A stretch of 64,000 bases of DNA. Source: Roseiarcus sp963741405. GTDB taxonomy: Bacteria > Pseudomonadota > Alphaproteobacteria > Rhizobiales > Beijerinckiaceae. Within the stretch, counting starts at the first letter, position 1, and each line of letters begins with the position of its first letter. The stretch is from the NCBI GenBank assembly GCA_963741405.1, contig CAVUHX010000048.1, forward strand, positions 45,676 through 109,675, written 5' to 3'. Below the pieces are notes generated by a model that was not told where the DNA came from, made no database searches, and saw only the letters and a list, made by a program, of their open reading frames with translations. The position numbers were made by a program, and so were the translations under genes. Below, piece after piece: positions 29,314 to 38,552 of this stretch.

Positions 29314-30117
29314 ATGCCCGACACGATCTCACTCGCCGCTCCCGACGGCTCGCTCGCCGAAGTGATCGTCTACGCGGATCTCTCGGCGCTGATCGACGGC
29401 GCCGCCGACCTCGTCGAAGAATCGGCGGAAGAGGCGATCGCCGCGCGCGGCTCCTTCAACGTCGCACTGTCCGGAGGCAATACGCCGAGGCCGGTCTATC
29501 AGCGACTGGCCACCGCCGCGGTCGACTGGACGCGGGTGCACGTCTTCTTCGGCGACGAGCGCTGCGTGCCGCCCCGCGACGCGCGCAGCAACTACCACAT
29601 GGCGCGAGGCGCGCTGCTCGGCCATGTCGCGATCCCGCCGGAGAATGTGCACCGCATGCGCGGTGAGGATCCCCCGGATGCGGCGGCCGAGGCCTACGCC
29701 GTCGAGCTTCGCAATGCGCTGGGAGAGGCTGGACGCCTCGATCTCGTCCTTCTCGGCCTCGGGCACGACGCCCATACAGCGTCCCTCTTTCCCGGGCTCG
29801 CCGCGGTGACCGAGACGCGGCGCGCGGTAATGGAGGCCTATGTCGAGTTCGTCGGGATGTGGAGACTGACGCTCACCCCGCCCACGATCAACGCCGCGCA
29901 TCGCGTGGCCTTCCTCGTGTCGGGCGACGACAAGTCGGATGTCCTGCATCGCGTACTGCAGGGACCGCGGCAGCCGATCGTGCTGCCCGCACAGGCCATT
30001 CGTCCGACCGAGAGACCCGCGCTTTGGCTGATCGACGCGGCGGCGGCGGCGAAGCTGGACCGGCGATCCGCCCGCTACGCCCGCGCCGCCGCGGCGCCGC
30101 GCGGAACGAAGCCATGA
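29314..30117 (+). CDS. pgl: 6-phosphogluconolactonase
   Basis: The protein has about 267 residues and belongs to the SOL/DevB type. It contains FNVALSGGNTPRPVYQRLA, the signature VHVFFGDERCVPPRDARSNY, and DLVLLGLGHDAHTASLFPG. It hydrolyses the lactone made by Zwf. ATG 29314 has GAGGA upstream. An in-frame ATG at 29293 that overlaps the pgi stop (TGATG) is an alternative adding 7 residues. The stop overlaps the next gene by 4 bp. Confidence 0.94.
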   Translation: MPDTISLAAPDGSLAEVIVYADLSALIDGAADLVEESAEEAIAARGSFNVALSGGNTPRPVYQRLATAAVDWTRVHVFFGDERCVPPRDARSNYHMARGALLGHVAIPPENVHRMRGEDPPDAAAEAYAVELRNALGEAGRLDLVLLGLGHDAHTASLFPGLAAVTETRRAVMEAYVEFVGMWRLTLTPPTINAAHRVAFLVSGDDKSDVLHRVLQGPRQPIVLPAQAIRPTERPALWLIDAAAAAKLDRRSARYARAAAAPRGTKP

Positions 30118-32504
30118 TCGAAGCGCCGGGCCGGCCGGGTATTCCTCCGCGCTGGACGTCGAGCGCGAAGAGCGGCGTCGGCACGGCTCTGTCCGACACG
30201 AGCCGGGTCTGGTTCACCATCAGCCATGGCATCCTCAACGAAGTCTACTTCCCGAGAGTCGACCAGGCCTGCATTCGCGACCTCGGCCTGATCGTCACCG
30301 ACGGTGCGGATTTCTTCGCCGAGGAAAAACGACACTGTTCGTCGCAGGTCGAGTTGCTCGAGGACGGCGTCCCGGCCTTCTTGCTGACCAGCACGCATAG
30401 CGGCGGCCGGTTCCGCATCGTCAAGCGCGTGATCGCCGATCCGCGCAGCTGCTCGGTGCTGATGCAGGTCCGCCTCGAAGACCTCGCCGGCGCCGGACTG
30501 CGACTCTTTGCGCTGGTCGCGCCCCATCTCGTCAATGGCGGCGCCCACAACAACGGCTGGCGCGGCGACTACAAGGGCCGCGGCATGCTGTTCGCGTCCG
30601 GCGGCGGAACCTATCTGGCGATGGCCGCCGACCAGCCGTTCGCGGCGAGTTCGGTCGGCTTCGTCGGCGTCTCCGACGGCTGGCAGCAACTGTCGAAAGA
30701 TCGCCGGCTGGCCGAGCAGTACGACACCGCAACTGACGGCAACGTCGCCCTGACGGCGGAACTGGGCAAGGGCGCCGACGGAGCCTCGGTTCTCGCCCTC
30801 GGGTTCGGCCGGACGCAGGCCGAGGCAGGCTACCATGCCCTGACCTCGCTTCAGACGCCGTTCGAAACGATCCTCAACGATTACGCCGCCGGCTGGCGCG
30901 CCTGGCAGGCCGGACTGCGATCGCTCGAGCGGCGCGCGCACGGGCATAACCTGTATCGGGTCAGCGCAGCCATCCTGCGCAGCCACGAGGCTGCGACCTT
31001 TCCCGGCGGCGTCATCGCGAGCCTCTCGATCCCCTGGGGATTCAGCAAGGGGGACGACGACCTCGGCGGCTACCATCTCGTCTGGCCGCGCGACCTTTGC
31101 GAGACAGGCGGAGCGCTCCTCGCCTGCGGAGCGGACGCGCATGTGAGGAGCATCCTGCGTTACCTGCGGGCGACACAGGAGGGCGACGGATCCTGGCCGC
31201 AGAACTGCTGGCTCGACGGCGCCCCGTACTGGCTCGGCGTGCAACTCGACGAATGCGCCTTCCCGATGCTGCTTCTGGACATGGCCTGGCGCTCGGGCGC
31301 GCTGCGGCTCCCGGATCTGCCTCCGTACTGGCCGATGGTCCAGAAGGCCGCCGCCTTCCTCATCCTGAACGGCCCCAGGACCAAGCAGGACCGCTGGGAG
31401 GAGAACGCCGGCTACACGCCTTTCACCCTCGCCGTCGCGGTTGCCTCGCTGCTCGCTGCGGCGGAGATCGCCGAGGCCCTGGACGTCGCCGAGGCCCCGG
31501 CTTTGTATCGCGACACCGCCGACGCCTGGAACGAGCAGATCGAAGACTGGATCTACGTGGAGGATACGCCGCTCGCCCGCGAGGCGGGCGTCAAGGGGCA
31601 CTACATCCGCATCGCGCCGGAATCGCCCGAGACGAACGGCCCCGACCTCCACGGGCTGGTCCAGGTGCGCAATCATGAAGCCGGAACCGGCGCGGTGCCC
31701 GCGGACGCGCTCGTCAGCACGGACGCGCTCGCCCTCGTGCGGTTCGGCCTGCGCGCCCCCGACGATCCCCGCATTCTCGGCACGGTCGCGGTCATCGACA
31801 AGGTGTTGAAGGTCGACCTCCCCCAGGGCCCGGGCTGGCGGCGGTACAATTTCGACGGCTACGGCGAAAAGGCGGACGGGCGGCCGTTCGACGGGGTCGG
31901 CATCGGTCGGGTCTGGCCGTTGCTGGCGGGCGAGCGCGCGCATTACGCGCTCGCCGCGGGGCGCAAGGCCGAGGCGGAGGCGCTGCTCGCGACCATCGAA
32001 GCGCAGACCAGCCCCGGCGGGCTCATCCCGGAGCAGGTTTGGGACGGGCCGCCGATTCCCTCGCGGGAGTTGGCGCCGGGCGTTCCATCGGGTTCGGCGA
32101 TGCCTCTCGTGTGGGCGCACGCGGAATACGTCAAGCTGCTGCGCTCGCTGACGGACGGCGCCGTGTTCGACATGCCGCCCCATGCTCCGCGACGCTATCT
32201 GCATGACAAGCGCCCGGCGCGCTGCCGTCCGTGGCGCGAGGACAGCCCCGTCGCCGTCATCCCGGCCGGACGCGCGCTCCGTCTCGATTTCGCGCAGCCG
32301 GCGATTGTCCTCTACACGCGCGACGACTGGGTCACGCAGGTCAAGGCCGAGACGAACGATACGGGGGTGGGGCTGTACGTCGCCGAGGTCGCCACAGACG
32401 GCATGAAAGCGGGGCAACGCATCGTCTTCACCTGGCGCGACGCCGACAGCGGCGCCTGGCGCGATCGGAATTTCGAGGTCGCGATCGCGTCGTCGCCGAG
32501 CTAG
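30114..32504 (+). CDS. GH15 glucoamylase (glucan 1,4-alpha-glucosidase)
   Basis: The 796-residue protein has an N-terminal beta-sandwich domain (to about residue 270) and an (alpha/alpha)6 GH15 catalytic domain: SIPWGFSKGDDDLGGYHLVWPRDL, LDGAPYWLGVQLDECAFPML, GLIPEQVWDGPP with the catalytic Glu. A further C-terminal segment follows. No signal peptide is evident, so it probably acts in the cytoplasm on glycogen or maltodextrins, feeding glucose toward the enzymes of the same operon. ATGA overlap with pgl shows tight coupling. Glucodextranase-like activity is an alternative within GH15. Confidence 0.93.
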   Translation: MIEAPGRPGIPPRWTSSAKSGVGTALSDTSRVWFTISHGILNEVYFPRVDQACIRDLGLIVTDGADFFAEEKRHCSSQVELLEDGVPAFLLTSTHSGGRFRIVKRVIADPRSCSVLMQVRLEDLAGAGLRLFALVAPHLVNGGAHNNGWRGDYKGRGMLFASGGGTYLAMAADQPFAASSVGFVGVSDGWQQLSKDRRLAEQYDTATDGNVALTAELGKGADGASVLALGFGRTQAEAGYHALTSLQTPFETILNDYAAGWRAWQAGLRSLERRAHGHNLYRVSAAILRSHEAATFPGGVIASLSIPWGFSKGDDDLGGYHLVWPRDLCETGGALLACGADAHVRSILRYLRATQEGDGSWPQNCWLDGAPYWLGVQLDECAFPMLLLDMAWRSGALRLPDLPPYWPMVQKAAAFLILNGPRTKQDRWEENAGYTPFTLAVAVASLLAAAEIAEALDVAEAPALYRDTADAWNEQIEDWIYVEDTPLAREAGVKGHYIRIAPESPETNGPDLHGLVQVRNHEAGTGAVPADALVSTDALALVRFGLRAPDDPRILGTVAVIDKVLKVDLPQGPGWRRYNFDGYGEKADGRPFDGVGIGRVWPLLAGERAHYALAAGRKAEAEALLATIEAQTSPGGLIPEQVWDGPPIPSRELAPGVPSGSAMPLVWAHAEYVKLLRSLTDGAVFDMPPHAPRRYLHDKRPARCRPWREDSPVAVIPAGRALRLDFAQPAIVLYTRDDWVTQVKAETNDTGVGLYVAEVATDGMKAGQRIVFTWRDADSGAWRDRNFEVAIASSPS

Positions 32505-32506
32505 GG

Positions 32507-33650
32507 TCAGTCTGCACAGGCCGCCACGCCGTTGAGCAACGCCCGGACTTTGATGCGCCGGACATTGCCGAGGCTGTCGAAGCCGACCTCCGTCCAGGTT
32601 GCGGCCGCCGGTTCCGATCTCGGAATCGCTTGCGGCGAAAGTTCGATGCGGCTTGCGAGCGGGGAGGCGTCGCGGCTGGATGCGATGGCGTCCTCGTTCG
32701 GGGACGCGCGGTCGTTGGCCTCGGCTGAGACCGGGCGCGCGCAGCCTCCGGGCGCGGATTCAATGATTTCAGAGTCTTGCGGCGCCGTTTGCGCGCCGTC
32801 GCCCGGCCGAGCGTCCGGCGCCTGGGCAGGCCTGCGGCGAGGAGGCGGCGGGGGACGTGAAGGACTCGTCCGACGGTTTTGCGCCGGCGTCATTCGGGTC
32901 CATGGACCTGGCGTCTTCCGGCTCCTGGAGCGCCGACGGGCTTTGATGCGGCAAGGCCGCTTCGTCCAAACCGTCCGGGACCACGCCCTTCTCGGGCGCG
33001 AATTCCATCTTTTCAGGCCCTTGCGGCGCCATTTGCGGCCGATCGCCGGGCGGCGCGACAGGCGACTCGACGTCTCGTCCCGGCGCGACGACAAAGGCCA
33101 GCTCGCGCTCCACCGCGACGTCCGGGGAGCGCCGGCAGATCCTTTCGGCCTCCGGCGACGCGGTCGCCCGGCGATCGCCTGCGAGCGGTTCCCGCGCCTC
33201 GGCTTCGACCGGGCGGGGGTCGCGGCGCGCGCGCCGGCCGGCGCCGGCGAAGCCATGGTAGCGGTCGAGCTCGCGCACGATTTTGACGACGAGGCCGACC
33301 GCCCGAAGGTTTTCGGCCGACATCGCGCCATAGGCCGCCAGCAGCGCCTCGTTCAGCCGGCTGACCTGCAGCGCGACGAAGTCCTCCGGCGCCGCGGGTC
33401 CGCGGCGGGCGAGAATCTCCGTGACGAGCGCACGCATGCGCTTCTCCGTCACGCCGATGCGCGCGGCGATTTCGGCGACAGAGACGCCGCGGTTGAGCGA
33501 GTCGACAATCAGCCTCTCGCGCTCGAACGTCGCCAGGCGAGCGGCGCGCCGCGCCTCGATCGAGCGGTTGCGGGGTTTTCCGGGAGACAGGACGGTGATG
33601 GATGCGGACAAGCGGAAGCCTCTCTTTCTCGGTTCCCAATGTGAGAACAT
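32507..33650 (-). CDS. HTH DNA-binding protein with long low-complexity tail, frame disrupted by one +1 shift
   Basis: The first 130 residues look like a conserved regulator domain: RRAARLATFERERLIVDSLNR, then VSVAEIAARIGVTEKRMRAL (a helix-turn-helix) and VKIVRELDRYHGF. A Pro/Glu-rich tail follows. The frame ends at 32769. The sequence in the +1-shifted frame continues to 32507 with TWTEVGFDSLGNVRRIKVRA as a well-formed end. Two copies of one module, PPGDRPQMAPQGPEKMEFAP in the first frame and RPGDGAQTAPQDSEIIESAP in the second, show both frames belong to one protein. The shift lies near 32840. Target and function unknown. Confidence 0.6.
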
Positions 33651-33921
33651 AAGTAGAACAAAAGGCAGATCGTGTCAAGAGAATATCGGGCCTCGTGGCC
33701 CAGCGAACGCGGTCCGATGGCCGGATTCGACCGACTATAACCGTTCAAATTCGTTCGAGTGAAAGGCGGCGATGCGGCCGATCGTGTTGGCCGCGTCCGC
33801 GGCACACGCTGAAAGGCCGGCAGGAGGCGAACGCCGGCGACGGGTCCGGCCTGCGGCTGAAGCTCCTGCAACAGCAGCCGATATCGTTCATGAGCGGGGT
33901 CGTCGTCCGGTGGCCCGCCGG

Positions 33922-35523
33922 CTAGCGGATCGCCTCCGTCGCCGCCTTCTCGATCGCCAGCCCCGCCGAGTACTGCTTGAGCCACGTGGCGTAGCCCTCG
34001 ACATCGGCGGGGTCGGGTTCCGCCACGTCGACTTCGGCGTCTGCGAACACACGGCCCCCGAGGTAGTCGCCCAGGCCCTCGCCCGCGCCTGTGCGCAGGT
34101 ACTCGGCCAGGACCGCGATGCCCCATGCGCCGCCCTCGCTTGCGGTGTCACCCACCGTCACGGGCGCGCCGATGGCCGCCGCCAGGAAACGCTGCGCGAC
34201 GCCCGCGGTCCGGAACATGCCGCCATGCGCGAACATCGAGTCCAGTTGCACGCCCTCGCCGTGCAGCACGTTCATACCCAGGCTGAGCGTGCCGAAGGCG
34301 GCGTAGAGCTGGGTGCGCATGAAGTTGGCGAGCGTGAGGCGGCTGCCGGGGGTGCGCACGACGAGCGGACGTCCCTCCGCCATGCCGGTGATCGGCTCTC
34401 CGGCGAGGTAGTTGTAGGCCAGCAGTCCGCCGCCGTCCGCCTCGCCTTCGAGCGCCGCGCCGAACAGCGCGCCGAAGACGGCGTTCGCATCCGCATTGGC
34501 GCCGATGGCGGCGGCGAACTGGGTGAAGACCCCCGCCCAGGTCCCGAGCTCGCTCGCGCCGTTGTTGCAGTGGACCATCGCGACCAGGTCGCCCGCAGGC
34601 GTGGTGACGATGTCGAGCTCCTCGTGCACCACCGTCAGGGGCTTCTCGAGCACCACCATGGCGAAGATCGACGTGCCCGCGCTGATGTTTCCGGTGCGCC
34701 GGGCGACGGCGTTGGTGGCCACCATGCCCGTGCCGGCGTCGCCCTCGGGCGGGCACACCGGCGCGCCGGGCCGCAGCGCGCCAGTCGGATCGAGCAGGGC
34801 GGCGCCCTCCGCGGTCAGCGTTCCGGCGTCCTGGCCGGCGACGAGCACCTTGGGGAGCAGCGCGGCGGCGTCGAGGCCCGGTCGACGGGCGGCGACCATC
34901 TCGCCGAACCGCGTGAGCATCGGCGCGTCGAAGTCGTGAGTGGCCGGGTCGATCGGGAACATGCCCGATGCGTCGCCCACGCCGAGCACCTTGCGGCCGG
35001 TGAGGCGCCAGTGCACGAAGCCGGACAGGGTCGTAATGAAGGCGATGTCGGCGACGTGAGGCTCCGCGTCGAGGATCGCCTGGTACAGGTGCGAGGCCGA
35101 CCATCGCAGCGGGAAGTTGAAGCCGAGCGTCTTGGTCAGCTCGGCCGCGGCGCGCTCCGTGTTGGTGTTGCGCCAGGTGCGGAACGGGACGAGCAGGGCG
35201 CCGTCCGCGTCGAACGCCAGGTACCCGTGCATCATCGCCGAGAATCCCAGGGCGCCGATGCGGGTGAGGGGCACGCCGTGGCGTCGCTCGACATCGGCCA
35301 TCAGGCTCGCGACGGCGGCCTGGAGGCCGGTCCAGATCGCGCTTTCGGGATAGGTCCAGAGGCGATCGACGAACTGGTTCTCCCAGCCGTGGCTGCCCGT
35401 GGCGAGGACCTGGTGGTCCGGCCCGATCAGGCACGCCTTGATGTTGGTGGACCCGAGTTCGACTCCCAGCGATGTGCGGCCTTCGGCGATCGCCGTGGCC
35501 GCATTGGCGCCCTGCTGCGTCAT
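33922..35523 (-). CDS. FGGY-family carbohydrate kinase
   Basis: The 533-residue protein has the two-domain ASKHA kinase fold. The N-terminal phosphate-binding loop is LGVELGSTNIKACLIG. It continues with ALGFSAMMHGYLAFDADG, RTWRNTNTERAAAEL and ITTLSGFVHWRLTG. The C-terminal ATPase half contains GTSIFAMVVLE and the adenosine motif AHGGMFRTAGVAQRFLAAAI. The closest types I recall are actinobacterial pentulose kinases (ribulokinase or xylulokinase-like). No sugar transporter, isomerase or regulator is next to it, so the substrate cannot be named; it may be transferred DNA. Confidence 0.88.
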   Translation of the reverse strand: MTQQGANAATAIAEGRTSLGVELGSTNIKACLIGPDHQVLATGSHGWENQFVDRLWTYPESAIWTGLQAAVASLMADVERRHGVPLTRIGALGFSAMMHGYLAFDADGALLVPFRTWRNTNTERAAAELTKTLGFNFPLRWSASHLYQAILDAEPHVADIAFITTLSGFVHWRLTGRKVLGVGDASGMFPIDPATHDFDAPMLTRFGEMVAARRPGLDAAALLPKVLVAGQDAGTLTAEGAALLDPTGALRPGAPVCPPEGDAGTGMVATNAVARRTGNISAGTSIFAMVVLEKPLTVVHEELDIVTTPAGDLVAMVHCNNGASELGTWAGVFTQFAAAIGANADANAVFGALFGAALEGEADGGGLLAYNYLAGEPITGMAEGRPLVVRTPGSRLTLANFMRTQLYAAFGTLSLGMNVLHGEGVQLDSMFAHGGMFRTAGVAQRFLAAAIGAPVTVGDTASEGGAWGIAVLAEYLRTGAGEGLGDYLGGRVFADAEVDVAEPDPADVEGYATWLKQYSAGLAIEKAATEAIR

Positions 35524-35751
35524 CGGTTTTCAACTTTCTTGTCTGATGTCCGCGCGCGCCGCGGACCACCGGTTGGAACGTCATCCTCACCATAAGGCAC
35601 AGCCTGCGCCGATGGGGAGTCGATGCGGAGTCGCAGGTCTCGTCGCCGGTCGGCGGGTGATCGCTTTTTGAACGGGTGGCGCCTGCCCCTTTCGCGACGT
35701 CGGGGCTCGGGTCTCGAGCGTTCGATTTTCAACATTGGCCGAATCGGCTCG

Positions 35752-36301
35752 TCAGGCCCCGGCGCTCGCGCGGTCGCGAATCCACCAATAGAGAAACAGG
35801 AGCGCGATCAGCGCGATTCCGATCAGCAGAAGCAGCAGCGCCGCGTGCTGGATCCAGGCGATGGCCGGAACGGAGACGGCCAGAAAGGCGCCGGTGACGC
35901 AGAGCTTCCAGGCCCTGAGGTCGAGGCCGGAGACGAAGACGCCAAGCGCCAGAACCGTCAGCAGCATGAGCCCGGTCGCATTGGCTGCGAGCGACCGCTG
36001 CACGTCGCTGATGGTCAGCAGGTACATCGAGACCAGGACGGCCGCCCACTGCAGGACCTGTGTAACAACCATCGATCAGCCGCTCGCCGCTCGCCGTGTG
36101 ACGCCAGCCTGCGGCAATGCAGATCAGTGCAATGACCGGGGTCAAGATGACCCAATAGGTCGCGGTCGGAGTCTGGGAGATGTTCGTCCAGCTGATCCCG
36201 ATCAGCCCGAGCACGATGATCGCAACATAAGGGAGATTGTCGAGCAGGCTCGCCCAGATCCAGGCGGCGGCGGAACTTTCCTTTTGTGCCTCGGGGGTCA
36301 T
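35752..36301 (-). CDS. Multi-pass membrane protein of unknown function, frame disrupted by one +1 shift
   Basis: Two adjoining frames encode one plausible membrane protein. The first, from ATG 36301, reads AWIWASLLDNLPYVAIIVLG, a TM helix, and a second one ending WRHTASGERLI. At about 36073 the frame shifts by one base and continues TQVLQWAAVLVSMYLL, then LMLLTVLALGVFVSG, AWKLCVTGAFLAVSV and ALLLLLIGIALIALLFLYWW. Corrected, it has about 182 residues and six hydrophobic helices. No family is recognised with confidence. The second frame also starts with its own ATG at 36072, so two separate small proteins cannot be excluded. Confidence 0.6.
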
Positions 36302-36617
36302 GTCAGAACTCTCTCCTTGCGGCCGCTCATCCGGTTCGGGACGCCTGGGTCTGGCCAAGGTTAGCAAAAAACATCGAGCCATGAACGCCTTTTGTCGCAG
36401 GGAACGTCAAAACGAAGATTTCCTCGCGCGTACAACCGCCACTCTGTCCCGGGAACGGGTTGCCCGAAGCGTTTCGCCGTGGGAAACGAGGAGCAAGGCG
36501 CTCTGGACACCTCGTTGGATATTGGGGAGCGAACGCTCGCTCTGCGCGGGTTTCGAGGCTGCTACGCCCGGCTCTCGTCGTTCCGCGACGCGGAAGAAAT
36601 GGAGTGGAACTCCAGCG
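36302..36617 (+). other. Intergenic region between divergent genes
   Basis: A 316-bp stretch between the membrane protein and the aminotransferase. I see no coherent coding frame. It must contain both divergent promoters; no clear hexamers or repeats were noted. Confidence 0.35.
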
Positions 36618-37781
36618 ATGGGAAATTCGGTTTTCGATGCCTGCGGGACTTCGATCTTCGAGGAAATGTCGCGTCTGGCGAACGATGTCTCCGCCGTCAA
36701 TCTTGGGCAGGGGTTTCCCGAAGGTCTCGAGCCTGACGCCGTAATCGAGGCGGCGATCCAGGCGCTGCGCGACGGTCCGCACCAGTATCCGCCGATGCTG
36801 GGGCTGCCTGCGTTGCGTCAGGCTGTGGCGGAAAGCGCCGGCCGGTTCCACGGGCTCGATGTCGATTGGGAGCGCGAGGTTCTCGTCACCTCTGGCGCGA
36901 CCGAGGCGCTCGCGGACGCATTTTTCGGCCTGCTCAATCCGGGCGACGAGGTGATCGTCATCGAGCCGGCCTACGATTCCTATCCGGTGATCATCCGGCG
37001 GGCCGGCGCCGTTCCAATCCCGATCCCGCTTGCCCCGCCGAACTGGGAGCTGCCGAGAGACCGACTCGAAGCGGCGATCACCTCTCGGACCCGGGCGATC
37101 GTCGTCAACACCCCGATGAATCCGATCGGCAAGATCTTCGACGACGGCGACCTCCAATTTCTTGCCGGCCTCATGTTGCGTCATGATCTCGTGGCGATCG
37201 CCGACGAGGTCTATGAGCACCTGGTTTTCGACGGCCGCCGTCACAACACCCTGTTCGCCCTGCCGGAGGTTCGCGACCGGGTTGTGCGCATCGGATCCGC
37301 GGGCAAGACCTTTTCCGTCACCGGCTGGAAGGTCGGTTATGTCACGGCGGACGCGAGGCTTCTGGCTCCCATCATCCGCGCGCATCAGTTCGTCACGTTC
37401 ACGACCCCGCCCGCCCTTCAGGCGGCCGTGGCTTTCGGCCTGCGGTTGCCTTCTCAATATTTCGACGGCCTGAGGACAGCGCTCGAGGAGCGACGGAATC
37501 TGCTTGCCGATGGGCTCGGAGAGATTGGATTCGATGTCGGCGACGTCGCCGCAACCTATTTCGCGGTCGCCGGCGTGGAGGCGTTCGACGCCGGCGTGGA
37601 CGATTACGAATTCTGTCGCCGGCTGACTCTGGAAGCGGGCGTGACCGCCGTCCCGCTCTCGTCCTTTTACGGCGACCGCAGCGTGCGCAGCCATATCCGC
37701 TTCTGCTTCGCCAAGAAGCGGGAAACGCTGGACGCCGCTTTGGCGCGGCTCGCGGCCTGGCGCGAGCGCGCAAGGGTCTGA
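36618..37781 (+). CDS. Class I/II PLP-dependent aminotransferase
   Basis: The 387-residue fold-type I enzyme carries VNLGQGFPEGLEPDAVIEAA, ATEALADAFFGLLNPGDEVI, the cofactor-contacting NTPMNPIGKIF, and DEVYEHLVFDG. The PLP-binding Lys is in GSAGKTFSVTGWKVGY. A C-terminal HIRFCFAKKRETL carries the substrate-carboxylate Arg. It resembles methionine/kynurenine or N-succinyl-diaminopimelate type aminotransferases. The start ATG 36618 has GGAG upstream and matches the family. No operon partner, so the amino donor is not inferable. Confidence 0.9.
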   Translation: MGNSVFDACGTSIFEEMSRLANDVSAVNLGQGFPEGLEPDAVIEAAIQALRDGPHQYPPMLGLPALRQAVAESAGRFHGLDVDWEREVLVTSGATEALADAFFGLLNPGDEVIVIEPAYDSYPVIIRRAGAVPIPIPLAPPNWELPRDRLEAAITSRTRAIVVNTPMNPIGKIFDDGDLQFLAGLMLRHDLVAIADEVYEHLVFDGRRHNTLFALPEVRDRVVRIGSAGKTFSVTGWKVGYVTADARLLAPIIRAHQFVTFTTPPALQAAVAFGLRLPSQYFDGLRTALEERRNLLADGLGEIGFDVGDVAATYFAVAGVEAFDAGVDDYEFCRRLTLEAGVTAVPLSSFYGDRSVRSHIRFCFAKKRETLDAALARLAAWRERARV

Positions 37782-37819
37782 CCGCGCCAGAGCAGGATAG
37801 CTTTTGAACGAATCGCGCC

Positions 37820-37896
37820 GCTCACCCTGATCCGGCGCCAACGTTCCCCTCTCCCGCTTGCGGGAGAGGGCGGCGACCGAAGGCCGCCGGGTGAGC
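37820..37896. repeat. Nested extragenic palindrome (REP-like)
   Basis: Outer arms GCTCACCC (37820-37827) and GGGTGAGC (37889-37896) enclose two hairpins: CCCTCTCCCGC-TT-GCGGGAGAGGG (37847-37870) and GGCGGC/GCCGCC (37869-37888). It follows the aminotransferase stop and precedes the hydrogenase operon. A related hairpin occurs at 44941-44964. Such dispersed elements are frequent between genes in Hyphomicrobiales and may act as terminators or mRNA stabilisers. Confidence 0.75.
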
Positions 37897-38033
37897 AAGG
37901 GGAACCCGGGTCGACCGAATTTCATCCTGCTCCAATCGATTCCACGCCGTTCGCCTTGCAGGAACTCCTGGAAGGGAGGCCTTGCGCGGCTGTGCCGCTT
38001 TGACGCATCGCCAATCCAGAAAGAGAGATTTAT

Positions 38034-38049
38034 ATACACGTGTTTGAAT
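38034..38049. promoter_or_regulatory. Possible SqrR-like half-matching site upstream of the hydrogenase operon
   Basis: The sequence ATAC-N8-GAAT differs by one base from the ATTC-N8-GAAT palindrome seen at the dsrA promoter. It lies in the AT-rich segment 27 bp before the maturation-protease ATG. One-mismatch sites are expected by chance a few times in 64 kb, so alone this is weak; the position just before an energy operon is what makes it worth listing. Confidence 0.2.
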
Positions 38050-38075
38050 ATGACGCGCGGGCGGGGCGGCGACGA

Positions 38076-38552
38076 ATGACCGAGAAGATCCTCGTACTTG
38101 GGCTGGGCAACGCGCTGCTCACGGACGACGGAATCGGCCTCCACGTGATCGCGGCCCTGGAGCAGGCGGTTCCCGAGAAAAGCGCTGCGCGGATCCTCAT
38201 TCTTGACGGCGGCACGCTCGGCCTGTCGCTCTTGCCGGAGATCCAGGCTGTGACGGCCCTGATCGTGGTGGACGCCGCCAATTTTGGCGGCGAGCCGGGC
38301 GAGGTCAGGGTGTTCGACGAAGCGGCGATGGACGCCCAGCTCGGCGCGGCGAAAACATCGGCGCATGAGCTTGCGCTCGCCGACCTGATCGGCGCGGCGG
38401 CCTTGAGCGGGTGTCTGCCTGAGCGCCGCGCCCTCGTCGGGATTGCGCCGGCTTCGGTTTCCTGGGGCCTCGAGCCGACGCCGGAGGTCGCCGCCAGCAT
38501 CCCGCTGGCTTGCGCCGAGATCGAAGGGATCATCGAAAGGTGGGCGGCATGA
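38076..38552 (+). CDS. hynD: [NiFe] hydrogenase maturation endopeptidase
   Basis: The 158-residue protein belongs to the HupD/HyaD/HybD protease family, which clips the C-terminal extension of the large subunit after nickel insertion. It begins ILVLGLGNALLTDDGIGLHV with the metal-binding acidic residue. It has LLPEIQAVTALIVVDAANFGG with a second acidic ligand and the HELALADLIGAA segment carrying His. The start ATG 38076 is favoured over GTG 38040. It opens the hydrogenase operon and overlaps the next gene by 4 bp. Confidence 0.9.
   Translation: MTEKILVLGLGNALLTDDGIGLHVIAALEQAVPEKSAARILILDGGTLGLSLLPEIQAVTALIVVDAANFGGEPGEVRVFDEAAMDAQLGAAKTSAHELALADLIGAAALSGCLPERRALVGIAPASVSWGLEPTPEVAASIPLACAEIEGIIERWAA

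Noticed and set aside
30075..32417. Long minus-strand frame opposite the GH15 gene
   Set aside because: Shadow of the glucoamylase frame; composition unlike protein.
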